A DNA stretch of 18,383 nucleotides from Candidatus Moraniibacteriota bacterium (GTDB taxonomy: Bacteria > Patescibacteriota > Minisyncoccia > Moranbacterales > GCA-2747515). Below are positions 1 through 7,386 of the stretch, in pieces. The notes under the pieces were generated by a model that saw only the letters and a list, made by a program, of their open reading frames with translations, had not been told where the DNA came from and made no database searches. How positions within the stretch are numbered: the stretch's first letter is position 1; every line of letters begins with the position of its first letter. Location: contig JAUVJK010000010.1 of the NCBI GenBank assembly GCA_030592425.1, positions 1-18,383 of the forward strand. The letters run 5' to 3'. Position numbers and translations under genes: made by a program.

Positions 1-116
1 AAAATACTAGTTCTTTCAATCGAAAACAATGTCGTCAATTTGCAGAGAAAAACTTCGACAATGTCACAATGGCAAAGAAATATCTCAAACTTTATACTAA
101 GTTAGTAGCACATTGA
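1..116 (+). CDS. C-terminal end of a probable glycosyltransferase (5' truncated)
   Basis: The frame starting at base 3 is open from the window edge to TGA at 114-116 and gives 37 residues. The tail contains RKQCRQFAEKNF, then MAKKYLKLYTKLV. An R-x3-R-x2-A-E-x2-F segment followed by M-x3-Y-x2-L-Y is the usual end of GT-B fold, GT4-type glycosyltransferases, where the last helix packs back on the first domain. No catalytic residue lies in the visible part, so the family call rests on the tail pattern alone. The other two forward frames either stop early or give no recognisable pattern. Neighbours are 220 bp of non-coding DNA and then an ATP-grasp pair. The donor and acceptor sugars cannot be told. 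Confidence 0.55.
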   Translation, partial: NTSSFNRKQCRQFAEKNFDNVTMAKKYLKLYTKLVAH

Positions 117-131
117 GTATTCCCGCTGTTT

Positions 132-161
132 ATATCCATACTTATACTGCCATATGGATAT
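132..161. repeat. 9-bp perfect inverted repeat, 12-nt spacer
   Basis: ATATCCATA at 132-140 is matched by its reverse complement TATGGATAT at 153-161. It lies 16 bp after the truncated glycosyltransferase stop. The repeat is A+T-rich and no T-run follows directly, so it would make a weak terminator. It could equally be a regulator site for the ATP-grasp genes. Function is unknown. Confidence 0.4.
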
Positions 162-293
162 TTACGTAAATTCTTTTATATTGGGACTAGAGAGTCTACC
201 TGTTAAAGCTAAATGTTCGATTTAAATACTGAAAGGAATTAATTTGAATTAGGACACTCAAAAAAATAATGAGCTCACAATACAATTCTATCA

Positions 294-323
294 TTGCCGC
301 CTTTTTTGTAATCTATTTATTAA
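294..323 (+). promoter_or_regulatory. Possible promoter of the ATP-grasp pair
   Basis: TTGCCG (294-299) and TATTAA (318-323) are 18 bp apart, each 4/6 to the sigma-70 consensus. Transcription would begin near 330, only about 7 nt before the ATG at 337, giving an almost leaderless message. The match is weak in such AT-rich DNA. Confidence 0.28.
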
Positions 324-336
324 GATAAACACGCCT

Positions 337-1344
337 ATGACTGCTGAAGAATTAGTAGAGAAGAAGAAACTTTCATTAATTAGACCAATCTTAAAAGAGG
401 CGCGACGACTAGGCGTCACGACATCGATCATTGACATTTCTGAAGGTATTATAAAATTTTCCTACGGCAATCAATCTTTTTATTCTGTTGGTGACACACT
501 ACCCTTCTGCCGAAAATACAAACCCTCATTAGTAAAAAATAAGGACGCAACAAAAAAACTTCTTTCCGCTCATGGATTGTGCACACCAAAGGGTGTTCTC
601 GCTAATTCCTTTGATGGTGCTATAAAAAAAATTAAAGAAGAAGAACTTTCTTTCCCATTAATCCTAAAGCCACTTGATGGATTGCGATCCTATGGAGTCT
701 CTTGGGATATAAATTCGTTCGATCAACTAAAAAATGCAATAATTCATGTCAAAAAAATACGTAACATAAAAAATAGTTTACAATCAAAATCTTTCCTAGT
801 TGAAGAACAATTTAGCGGTGTCGAATTCAGAGTTCTCACTCTAGGGACTGAGATAGTAGCATGCGCAAAAAGGCTTCCCGCAATGATTATTGGCGATGGT
901 ACATCTACAATTCTACAACTCATTGAAATGTTCAATAAAAATAGGGATGATAATTTTAAAATTATCATCGATAAAATAGTAAAAGAGACGCTTAAAAAAA
1001 ATAATCTCACAGTTAATCATATCCCTCAAATTGACGAAGAAATACAATTAAGAGATGATGTCATGCTCGCGCATGGTGGTCGTGCTATCGATCATTCACA
1101 AAGAGTGTCTAACGAACTAAAAAATATATGTATTACAGCATCACAATCTGTTGGCCTTGAATATTCTGGGATTGATATATTAATAAAGGACACTGGGAGT
1201 AATTACATTATTCCTCATGAATATTCTATTATTGAGGTGAATATGCACCCAGGCCACGCTCTAAATGAGGCGCCACTCATTGAAAACCCCACAGTTAATG
1301 TTTCAAAAAAATTACTACAATATCTCCTTACAAACCTTAAATAA
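337..1344 (+). CDS. Stand-alone ATP-grasp ligase, cyanophycin-synthetase/GshAB type
   Basis: This 335-residue protein looks like the ATP-grasp module of cyanophycin synthetase or bifunctional glutathione synthetase (GshAB), with no Mur-ligase or gamma-glutamylcysteine ligase domain. Such enzymes form an acylphosphate and join it to an amine. Visible signs: an S-E-G-I-x3-S-Y-G-N-Q entry motif (about 35-46), a K-D-A-T-K-K-L-L segment (about 69-76) before the grasp fold, an ATP-loop lysine K111 in LILKPLDG, VEEQFSGVEFRV (155-166), AKRLPAMIIGDGTST (177-191), the family's GGRAID (247-252), D280 in SGID, and metal ligands E300 and N302 in IIEVN. The domain appears complete and probably active. It is soluble with no signal peptide. 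The next gene starts 13 bp downstream and is another ATP-grasp, so the two are likely co-expressed and may add successive residues to one acceptor. The substrate is unknown; amide-bond formation is inferred from the family. Confidence 0.85.
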   Translation: MTAEELVEKKKLSLIRPILKEARRLGVTTSIIDISEGIIKFSYGNQSFYSVGDTLPFCRKYKPSLVKNKDATKKLLSAHGLCTPKGVLANSFDGAIKKIKEEELSFPLILKPLDGLRSYGVSWDINSFDQLKNAIIHVKKIRNIKNSLQSKSFLVEEQFSGVEFRVLTLGTEIVACAKRLPAMIIGDGTSTILQLIEMFNKNRDDNFKIIIDKIVKETLKKNNLTVNHIPQIDEEIQLRDDVMLAHGGRAIDHSQRVSNELKNICITASQSVGLEYSGIDILIKDTGSNYIIPHEYSIIEVNMHPGHALNEAPLIENPTVNVSKKLLQYLLTNLK

Positions 1345-1357
1345 AGAAATAAATTCT

Positions 1358-3130
1358 ATGCAAATTACAATTGCCTCACAAAGAGAGTCATGGTATACAG
1401 AACAGCTAAAAAAGGCTGCTGATAAATTATCTGTTGACGTTAATGTACAGAATATTACAACAGAAACTGATCTTCATTCTATTGGCGATGTATTATATTG
1501 GCGCTCAAGTGATATTGAATCAATTTATCCAACAATTGTTCAGCGATCACGATTTCTCCAAGAGAGTCAAAAAAGAGGTATAATCGTTATCAATAAAGCC
1601 CTTATTGATAATCCTTATCTCACATATAAGTCCTATCAACAGTCCACCATCGAGACAAGACTTCCCAGCATTAATACAATTTCAACATTCGTGGCGCCCT
1701 CGATAAAAGCATTAGAAAAGATAATCGCTAAAAATTCTTTAAAGTTTCCTTTTATTGCAAAGCCGGATCATGGGTCTCAAGGCGCTAATATTACACTCAT
1801 CAAAAAGAGCGAGGACATCTCATCGATCAAGAATATTTCCTCTTATGTTTTTCAAAACTTTGTACAAAATGATGGTGATTTTCGTATTTACGTTATCGGC
1901 GGTGTCGCCGTTGAAATAGTCAAGCGAACATCAAGGCCTGGCAGCTTTCTAAATAATACTTCTCAGGGCGGCACTGTTGCGCGTATAGAAGATTTAGACA
2001 CACGCGAGCAACTTGCATCCCTCGCTACGCATATCGCCGCAGCATTTGATCTTTCAATTTGTGGCATTGACCTTATCTATAATCAACAAACTAAACAATA
2101 CCATTTCTTAGAAGTAAATACTGTTGCGCAGTGGCAAGGATTACAAAACGTTACAAATATTAACATTGCCAAACACATTATAACCTATCTCCTATCATTA
2201 AAAAATCCAACCAAACAACTTACTACACCAAAAGCTGTAACAAATTATTATTTTCAACACACAGACTTTCTCTCCCGAGAAGATCAATTCCATTTTTATT
2301 CTCGTTTATATCTTTATACAAAAGATCAAAAATATTATAAGAAGCTTAAAGGTCTCAAAGGTTGGTACATATGGAAAACATCCGCTCTCCCGAATATTAT
2401 CAATAGTCTATTAGAAAATTCTCTTCAAAAGAAAGTAGCTCTCGTGAATAGGAAGGATTATCGTATCCTTGCAGTTGAAAAATATCCTCTTATTAGTGCC
2501 TATAATTATATTTTATTTAAAACGCTCTTCACAAAAACAGTCTATTCATTTGATCATCGACAAAGAATTAAGGGTCTTCTAGACGACAAAATATTTCATG
2601 ATTATTCAAAAAGACTCCTAGAAGATAAATCATCAGTTTTTTCACTTTCCACTCACGCAGTTAATTTTCTCTTCCTTAATAAATGGCTCCACGAACAACC
2701 GATAGATTCCCATACACTTAGATATCTTCTCGAAACCGCTCAGACACAATCATTACCAAACAACAATGCCACAATCCAATCACAGATCTATCTATTAACA
2801 CATATGATCATAGGCGCTTCATCATTTTATAGTCAAAAAATTGCTAGCAATGTTACTATTTACACAGAAATACTTAAAAAAATTGAAAGTATAATTATTA
2901 ATAATTATTCTTCTGTTTCATTGGATCAAAAAAACGAATTTCTTACTTGTACAAAATTATTAAACCATAAAACAATTCTTAAAAATACAATTTTAAATGA
3001 ATCTCATTTATCCCTCTCTCCACATGGCACATATATAGTTGATAGATTAAATAGCTTCAAAAGTTCATCAAATAAAGACCTTTCATTATCAGAACATCGT
3101 AACATTCTTTATATTTTAGCAAATTTATAA
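1358..3130 (+). CDS. RimK-like ATP-grasp ligase fused to an unassigned helical C-terminal domain
   Basis: I take the ATG at 1358, 13 bp after the previous stop, giving 590 residues. An in-frame start at 1265 would lie inside the upstream gene. Residues ~1-280 are a RimK/glutathione-synthetase-like ATP-grasp: a pre-ATP region with VLYWRSSDIES (45-55), ATP-loop K135 in IAKPDHGSQGANI, NDGDFRIYV (171-179), CGID with D238, and the metal-binding E252/N254 in FLEVN. RimK relatives add amino acids to protein or peptide carboxylates. Residues ~290-590 form a second, mostly helical domain that I cannot name. It has conserved-looking stretches such as STHAVNFLF (431-439), THMIIGASSFYSQK (481-494), SLSPHGTYIVDRLN (552-565) and SEHRNILYIL (578-587). 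Alternating amphipathic helices would suit an alpha/alpha barrel, but this is a guess. The last ~300 bp look more A+T-rich than the ATP-grasp half. Ligase activity is likely; substrate and the role of the second domain are unknown. Confidence 0.8.
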   Translation: MQITIASQRESWYTEQLKKAADKLSVDVNVQNITTETDLHSIGDVLYWRSSDIESIYPTIVQRSRFLQESQKRGIIVINKALIDNPYLTYKSYQQSTIETRLPSINTISTFVAPSIKALEKIIAKNSLKFPFIAKPDHGSQGANITLIKKSEDISSIKNISSYVFQNFVQNDGDFRIYVIGGVAVEIVKRTSRPGSFLNNTSQGGTVARIEDLDTREQLASLATHIAAAFDLSICGIDLIYNQQTKQYHFLEVNTVAQWQGLQNVTNINIAKHIITYLLSLKNPTKQLTTPKAVTNYYFQHTDFLSREDQFHFYSRLYLYTKDQKYYKKLKGLKGWYIWKTSALPNIINSLLENSLQKKVALVNRKDYRILAVEKYPLISAYNYILFKTLFTKTVYSFDHRQRIKGLLDDKIFHDYSKRLLEDKSSVFSLSTHAVNFLFLNKWLHEQPIDSHTLRYLLETAQTQSLPNNNATIQSQIYLLTHMIIGASSFYSQKIASNVTIYTEILKKIESIIINNYSSVSLDQKNEFLTCTKLLNHKTILKNTILNESHLSLSPHGTYIVDRLNSFKSSSNKDLSLSEHRNILYILANL

Positions 3131-3165
3131 TCTTATTTGCCGTAAATTATTAATAGTTATTTTAT

Positions 3166-3194
3166 TTTACTTTCACCTCTTTTTGCGCTAGACT
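3166..3194 (+). promoter_or_regulatory. Possible promoter of the PBP1A gene
   Basis: TTTACT (3166-3171) and TAGACT (3189-3194) are 17 bp apart, each 4/6 to sigma-70 consensus, in the 73-bp gap before the PBP gene. Start of transcription would fall near 3201, so the message would be leaderless or nearly so. AGGTG at 3195-3199 lies 4 nt before the ATG and would be an SD only if transcription starts further upstream. Confidence 0.3.
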
Positions 3195-3203
3195 AGGTGT
3201 GAT

Positions 3204-5756
3204 ATGCAAAAAGTTTATAGTACACAAAAAGGCTTAAAATCGCCTCAAAAACGTGGTGCCCATAAGGGCTCAAATAAAAAACAGCCAAAAAAACGACGCT
3301 GGCTACGTATTATATTGATCATTATTGGCATACTCATCATTACCAGCATCCTTTTTATTGGTGGTGTTTTTGCATATTTTGCCAAAGACCTTCCGAGTCC
3401 TGGAAAGATCAATAAGCGTTTCGTCGCAGAATCAACTAAAATCTATGATCGCAGTGGTGAACACCTTCTCTATGATATCCATGGTGAGGAAAAGCGTACG
3501 ATCATTCCCTACTCTGAAATTCCAGATGTCGTGAAACACGCAACGATTGCCCTAGAAGACCAAAGCTTTTATGAACATCATGGCATTCAGTTTACCGCAA
3601 TTCTACGTGCTGCCATTAAAAATGTGATTGGTGGTGACGTAAAGCAAGGAGGTTCGACGATTACGCAACAATTGATCAAGAATACAATTCTTACAAATGA
3701 AAAAACTTTTACACGGAAGATCAAGGAAGTAATTCTTTCCTTAGAAATTGAACAAAAATTCACAAAAGATGAGATCCTTGAGATGTACCTCAACGAGATT
3801 CCTTACGGGTCTAATGCCTATGGCATTGAAGCAGGCGCACAGACTTTTTTCGGAAAAAGTGCTAACGAACTAACAGCCGATGAAGCAGCTCTCCTCGCAG
3901 CTCTCCCAAAAGCACCAACATATTATTCTCCCTATGGAACAAAGCGTGAGCGCCTCAAAGCGCGTCAAGAAGCAGCTCTCACAAACATGGCAAAATTAGG
4001 ATATTTAACAACACAAGAAGCAGATGCAGCAAAACAAATAGATATTTATAATAAGATCACAGCTAATCGAGAAAATATCTCAGCTCCACATTTTACTATT
4101 TATGTACGAGAACAATTAGAAGAAAAATATGGAGAAGAATTTCTTCAAAATGGTGGTTTGAAGGTATTTACAACATTAGACTGGGAGATGCAACAAATAG
4201 GAGAGAGAGTTGTTCACGATGGAGCGATCGCAAATGAAGAGAAATGGAATGCTGAGAATGCAGCTCTCGTTGCAATCGATCCAAAAACTGGACAAATCCT
4301 AACAATGGTTGGTTCACGCGATTTCTTTGACACAGAAATCGATGGGCAGGTCAACGTCGCGCTCAGCGAACGTCAACCAGGGTCATCATTTAAGCCGTAC
4401 GCCTATCTTGAAGCATATCGCAAGGGTTATACACCAGAAACAATTCTCTACGACACAGAGACGAATTTTGCGACTGACGGACAGGATAATTACAAGCCAC
4501 AAAATTATGATGGCACATTTCGCGGTCCAATTAAAATGAAAAAATCCCTTGCGCAGTCACTTAATATTCCAGCCGTAAAATCACTTTATCTCGCTGATAT
4601 AAAAGACGTCATCCAATTAGTAAAGCGTCTTGGCATTTCTAGCCTTAATGACCCAGATCGATACGGACTTTCACTCGTACTTGGTGGTGGTGAAGTGAGA
4701 CTCCTTGATCATGTTGCAGCTTTTTCAGTCCTCGCGAATGATGGGGTAAAACATGAAAAGACGGCGATTCTACGAATAGAAGATAAGAATGGAAAAATTA
4801 TTGAGGAATTTAAAGAAGAAGACGGAGAGAAGATCGTCGAAAAAAAGTTCATCACAATGCTTAATGAGAGCCTATCAATCAATAAACACCGCGCGCCAGC
4901 ATTTGGTGAACAAAACCCCCTAAAATTTCCCGATCGAACTGTTGCAGGAAAAACTGGTACAACAAATGAATTTCGCGATGGCTGGACAATGGGCTATACG
5001 CCAAATATTGCCGTTGGCGTCTGGGCTGGTAATAATGACAATCGTGAGATGCGTTCCGGAGCTGCTGGAGCAAATGTAGCATCGCCTATCTGGCGTGCGT
5101 TTCTCAATGAGACTATTGAGAAATTTCCAAATGACTCCTTTGATAAGTACAAGGAAGAAGCAACAGGAAAAGATGTTTTAGATGGAAAAAATAAAGAACC
5201 TAAAAAAATTGAGGTGTGCGAGATTCCTGGAAAGAATGATGAATATTGTCTTGTAAGTAAATATTGCCCCAAAGACGAAAGGAAAAAGCGTGTATTTGCC
5301 GATAAACATAATATCCTTCATTACGTTGACCGTTCTGATCCACAAGGAAGTGAGCCAGAGAAGCCAAAGAATGACCCTCAGTATAAAGCATGGGAGAAAG
5401 GCGTGAGACTCTTCTACAAGGATCAAGAAAAAACGATTTTTGATGAAAAACCAGAAGATGCCTGCAAAGAGGGTGATTTCAGTAAATACCAACCAGCGAT
5501 CAAACTTATCGTTCCATCAGAAGTAACGAGAAATGAAGTAGAGATTAAAACAAAGACAGATGCGTCATACGGCATTAAGAATGTTACTTTTTTTGTGAAT
5601 GATAAGTCTATAGATTCAAAGAATTCTGAAGATGCTTCTATAAAATATATTTTGCCAGCATCTCTCAACAATAAAAAGGTATTAGTTAAAGTAGTTTTAA
5701 TAGATAAGAATGGAAATGAGATAAAAGATGAACAAAGTCTTAAAATAGCTTTTTAG
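3204..5756 (+). CDS. Bifunctional class A penicillin-binding protein (PBP1A-type)
   Basis: This 850-residue protein polymerises lipid II glycan strands and cross-links stem peptides outside the membrane. A lysine/arginine-rich cytoplasmic tail (1-33) precedes one membrane helix (~34-58). The GT51 glycosyltransferase domain follows (~75-270), with catalytic E118 in ALEDQSFYEHHGI, GGSTITQQLIKN (149-160) and a second conserved block at EMYLNEIPYG (193-202). The transpeptidase domain has all three motifs: S394-x-x-K397 (nucleophile S394), S452-L-N454 and K583-T-G585. After ~630 come a low-complexity linker with four cysteines (C672, C682, C688, C753), which could form disulfides, and a beta-rich, probably Ig-like C-terminal domain (~766-850) that may bind the wall. 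The length fits PBP1A proteins with C-terminal extensions. The gene ends 3 bp inside the convergent dciA gene. All catalytic residues are present, so it should be active and inhibited by beta-lactams. Confidence 0.96.
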   Translation: MQKVYSTQKGLKSPQKRGAHKGSNKKQPKKRRWLRIILIIIGILIITSILFIGGVFAYFAKDLPSPGKINKRFVAESTKIYDRSGEHLLYDIHGEEKRTIIPYSEIPDVVKHATIALEDQSFYEHHGIQFTAILRAAIKNVIGGDVKQGGSTITQQLIKNTILTNEKTFTRKIKEVILSLEIEQKFTKDEILEMYLNEIPYGSNAYGIEAGAQTFFGKSANELTADEAALLAALPKAPTYYSPYGTKRERLKARQEAALTNMAKLGYLTTQEADAAKQIDIYNKITANRENISAPHFTIYVREQLEEKYGEEFLQNGGLKVFTTLDWEMQQIGERVVHDGAIANEEKWNAENAALVAIDPKTGQILTMVGSRDFFDTEIDGQVNVALSERQPGSSFKPYAYLEAYRKGYTPETILYDTETNFATDGQDNYKPQNYDGTFRGPIKMKKSLAQSLNIPAVKSLYLADIKDVIQLVKRLGISSLNDPDRYGLSLVLGGGEVRLLDHVAAFSVLANDGVKHEKTAILRIEDKNGKIIEEFKEEDGEKIVEKKFITMLNESLSINKHRAPAFGEQNPLKFPDRTVAGKTGTTNEFRDGWTMGYTPNIAVGVWAGNNDNREMRSGAAGANVASPIWRAFLNETIEKFPNDSFDKYKEEATGKDVLDGKNKEPKKIEVCEIPGKNDEYCLVSKYCPKDERKKRVFADKHNILHYVDRSDPQGSEPEKPKNDPQYKAWEKGVRLFYKDQEKTIFDEKPEDACKEGDFSKYQPAIKLIVPSEVTRNEVEIKTKTDASYGIKNVTFFVNDKSIDSKNSEDASIKYILPASLNNKKVLVKVVLIDKNGNEIKDEQSLKIAF

Positions 5757-6052
5757 GGCTTTGTATCAATTTTTAAACCACGAATTTCTTCACTTTTAAG
5801 TTCTTTATTTATTTTTTTGATAATATTGTCTTTATTTGTAAAAAGTTCGTGTGCCCATGAACTTCGTTTTGCATGAATGTAAATCAAATTATAACGATAG
5901 AGGTGTGGTGTAAATTCGCACAGACCACGCCGGCCATATTCCTCTCGAATAATTTTCGAAAAAATAAAAAAGATCGTCTTGTCATCATAAATGATCTTTT
6001 TTTGTACACTAATTTTATCTTGAAAGTAATTAGATATTTTCTTCATAGGCAT
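5753..6052 (-). CDS. dciA: DciA-like (DUF721) replicative helicase loader
   Basis: This small protein (99 residues from ATG at 6052; a second ATG at 6046 would give 97) carries the DUF721/DciA signature. A basic N-terminal part is followed by beta strands and the motif AKRSSWAHEL (61-70), then NIIKKINKEL (76-85) and RGLKI near the end. In DciA proteins the equivalent block reads roughly V-x-S-S-A-W-A-x-E-L. DciA is the ancestral bacterial loader that delivers DnaB to the origin in species lacking DnaC/DnaI. It starts 1 bp after the dnaN stop, strongly suggesting translational coupling and one dnaA-dnaN-dciA transcript. An in-frame start further upstream, inside dnaN, is less likely. The stop overlaps the convergent PBP gene by 3 bp. 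The short length agrees with minimal DciA proteins. Assignment rests on motif plus context. Confidence 0.78.
   Translation of the reverse strand: MPMKKISNYFQDKISVQKKIIYDDKTIFFIFSKIIREEYGRRGLCEFTPHLYRYNLIYIHAKRSSWAHELFTNKDNIIKKINKELKSEEIRGLKIDTKP
5966..6003. terminator. Possible bidirectional terminator hairpin inside dciA
   Basis: AAAAAAGATC (5966-5975) and GATCTTTTTT (5993-6002) form a perfect 10-bp inverted repeat with a 17-nt loop and T-runs on both strands. It lies about 210 bp past the PBP stop and could end that message antisense to dciA. Only two G:C pairs make the stem weak, and the sequence also has to encode dciA, so chance is possible. Confidence 0.33.
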
Positions 6053-6053
6053 C

Positions 6054-7187
6054 TTATGTACTTCGTACAGGCATGACGATATAACGAAAGGATGGTTCAA
6101 ATTCTTCAGCTGTTTTAGTAGATGAGATTAGAATTGGAGATTGCTCATTCGTCAAAGAAATTATTATCTCTTCATCATTAATTTGTGTAATTCCATCCAA
6201 AATAAATCGTGGATTAAATACAATTTTCTGATCAATGCCAGTAATACTAGCATTATGAAGTTCCGTCAAATGAGAACCATACTCCGTTGACATTGCACTG
6301 ACGACTCCTTTTTTATCGATAATCTCTAAAACAATTTCAGATGTTTTTTCGTTGGAGAAAATAGAGCTCGTTTTAACAGCATGGAGGAAATCATCTTTTT
6401 TCAATTTAATGTCAGTAACTGGATTCTGTGGCATAATTTGCTCATAGTCTGGATAGGTCCCTTCAATGAGCCTTGAGATCAAAAGTAAACCGTTTGATTC
6501 GAAAAAGATTTGATTCTCTTGTACCGTAATTGTAATCGCTTCATCCATTATGCGTAGTAATTCATGGATAGTATTTTTTGGTATAATGATCGATTTAATG
6601 GTGTGATAATAATAATCATAGTCTGGAGGCCTGTCTGTAAATTTAATAATTGATTCTGCGAGACGAAAACTATCAGTCGCAGCAAAACGCATTTGAGACT
6701 CATCGAAGGAGATAAAAATACCTGTCAATTCTGGTCGTGTTTCTGATACTGAAGCTGAAAAAACTGTTTCTTCAAAGGCTTTTTTGAGAAGTGTAGGATT
6801 AACGGTAATATTTTTCGTTTCGTTTTTTTTCGGAAGAATTGGAAAAGACTCTGTATCCATTGATTTGATCACTGTTCGATCCGTTCCACTTTCAAAAATA
6901 ATACCATGTTCTGTGAGTTCCATAGAAACATTTCCATCAATAATGCCATGTGAAACAAAATTACTAAGGATTTTTGATGGCACAGTACATTCGCCTTCCT
7001 TCTCTACTTTAGCGTTCATCACGATAGACAGTCCTATTTCTAGATTAGTAGCTTCAATAAAGAGTTTATTATCTTTTACGCGAAGAAGGATATTCTTCAA
7101 GATTGGCAATGTAGTCGATCGAGCTGCAACTCGTTCTGCATATGTTATAGCTTGTTTGAATTTTTCAGAGAGGCAAGTTAGTTTCAT
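6054..7187 (-). CDS. dnaN: DNA polymerase III sliding clamp (beta subunit)
   Basis: The 377-residue product has the length and three-domain architecture of the beta clamp (about 1-125, 126-250, 251-377). It forms a ring dimer that tethers the replicative polymerase and other partners to DNA. Family-typical stretches are the start MKLTCLSEKFKQAI, the LPILKNILL segment near residue 27, RPELTGIFIS near 150, AATDSFRLAES near 169, and the carboxy-terminal YIVMPVR, which belongs to the hydrophobic partner-binding cleft. It follows dnaA on the same strand across the likely origin and is followed 1 bp later by dciA. No Shine-Dalgarno sequence is visible before the ATG at 7187; the upstream sequence is T/A only plus one C. 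No domain is missing. Confidence 0.98.
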   Translation of the reverse strand: MKLTCLSEKFKQAITYAERVAARSTTLPILKNILLRVKDNKLFIEATNLEIGLSIVMNAKVEKEGECTVPSKILSNFVSHGIIDGNVSMELTEHGIIFESGTDRTVIKSMDTESFPILPKKNETKNITVNPTLLKKAFEETVFSASVSETRPELTGIFISFDESQMRFAATDSFRLAESIIKFTDRPPDYDYYYHTIKSIIIPKNTIHELLRIMDEAITITVQENQIFFESNGLLLISRLIEGTYPDYEQIMPQNPVTDIKLKKDDFLHAVKTSSIFSNEKTSEIVLEIIDKKGVVSAMSTEYGSHLTELHNASITGIDQKIVFNPRFILDGITQINDEEIIISLTNEQSPILISSTKTAEEFEPSFRYIVMPVRST

Positions 7188-7243
7188 AATAGTGAATAAT
7201 AAATAATAGTTATATCTTTATTACAGTCATTAGTGTGTGAATA

Positions 7244-7252
7244 TGTGGATAA
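7244..7252 (-). promoter_or_regulatory. DnaA box, exact consensus
   Basis: The plus strand reads TGTGGATAA, the reverse complement of TTATCCACA. It is the box nearest to the A/T-rich tract beside dnaN and so is best placed to seed DnaA loading on the unwinding element. Confidence 0.8.
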
Positions 7253-7295
7253 GGTGTCTGAATTTGCTTACATAAGCCTTAATTCGTAATTTCAT

Positions 7296-7304
7296 TTATC
7301 CACA
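7296..7304 (+). promoter_or_regulatory. DnaA box, exact consensus
   Basis: TTATCCACA on the plus strand, ending directly before the left arm of the 11-bp inverted repeat at 7305. Confidence 0.8.
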
Positions 7305-7338
7305 GATTATTCAATGTTAAAATCGATATTGAATAATC
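7305..7338. repeat. 11-bp perfect inverted repeat within oriC
   Basis: GATTATTCAAT (7305-7315) and ATTGAATAATC (7328-7338) are exact reverse complements with a 12-nt spacer. The left arm abuts a DnaA box. It could be a binding site for a dimeric initiation regulator, an extruding hairpin, or part of the dnaN promoter region. No T-run follows, so a terminator is unlikely. Confidence 0.7.
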
Positions 7339-7359
7339 GTCTTTATGTTTTGTTAAAAA

Positions 7360-7368
7360 AGTGGATAA
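7360..7368 (-). promoter_or_regulatory. DnaA box, 8 of 9 match
   Basis: The plus strand reads AGTGGATAA, so the minus strand is TTATCCACT, one base from consensus. It may be a weaker site than its three exact neighbours. Confidence 0.65.
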
Positions 7369-7386
7369 CTTACTGGAATATTCTTT

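Larger units (their letters stand above)
117..336. other. Intergenic region upstream of the ATP-grasp pair
   Basis: This 220-bp AT-rich stretch holds no convincing gene. It contains a perfect 9-bp inverted repeat (132-140 and 153-161) and a weak promoter candidate just before the ATP-grasp start, both listed separately. A 23-codon open frame at 154-225 has no ribosome binding site and is not called. Confidence 0.5.

Noticed and set aside
154..225. 23-codon open frame (starts MDIYVNSF) before the ATP-grasp pair, a possible precursor peptide
   Set aside because: No ribosome binding site, no leader/core pattern, and frames of this length are expected by chance. Only conservation in relatives would revive it.
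1265..1357. In-frame upstream start for the second ATP-grasp, or a frameshift joining both genes
   Set aside because: The first gene has a complete ATP-grasp C-terminus and its own stop, and the residues before 1358 match no family start. Two separate genes 13 bp apart explain the data.
5178..5671. Minus-strand open frames of 80-100 codons within the PBP gene
   Set aside because: They lie opposite a well-supported protein domain and contain no recognisable motif.
6053..6100. Extended start for dciA within dnaN
   Set aside because: The extra 16 residues resemble a read of the dnaN end in another frame and the ATG at 6052 sits 1 bp after the stop, a common coupling arrangement.
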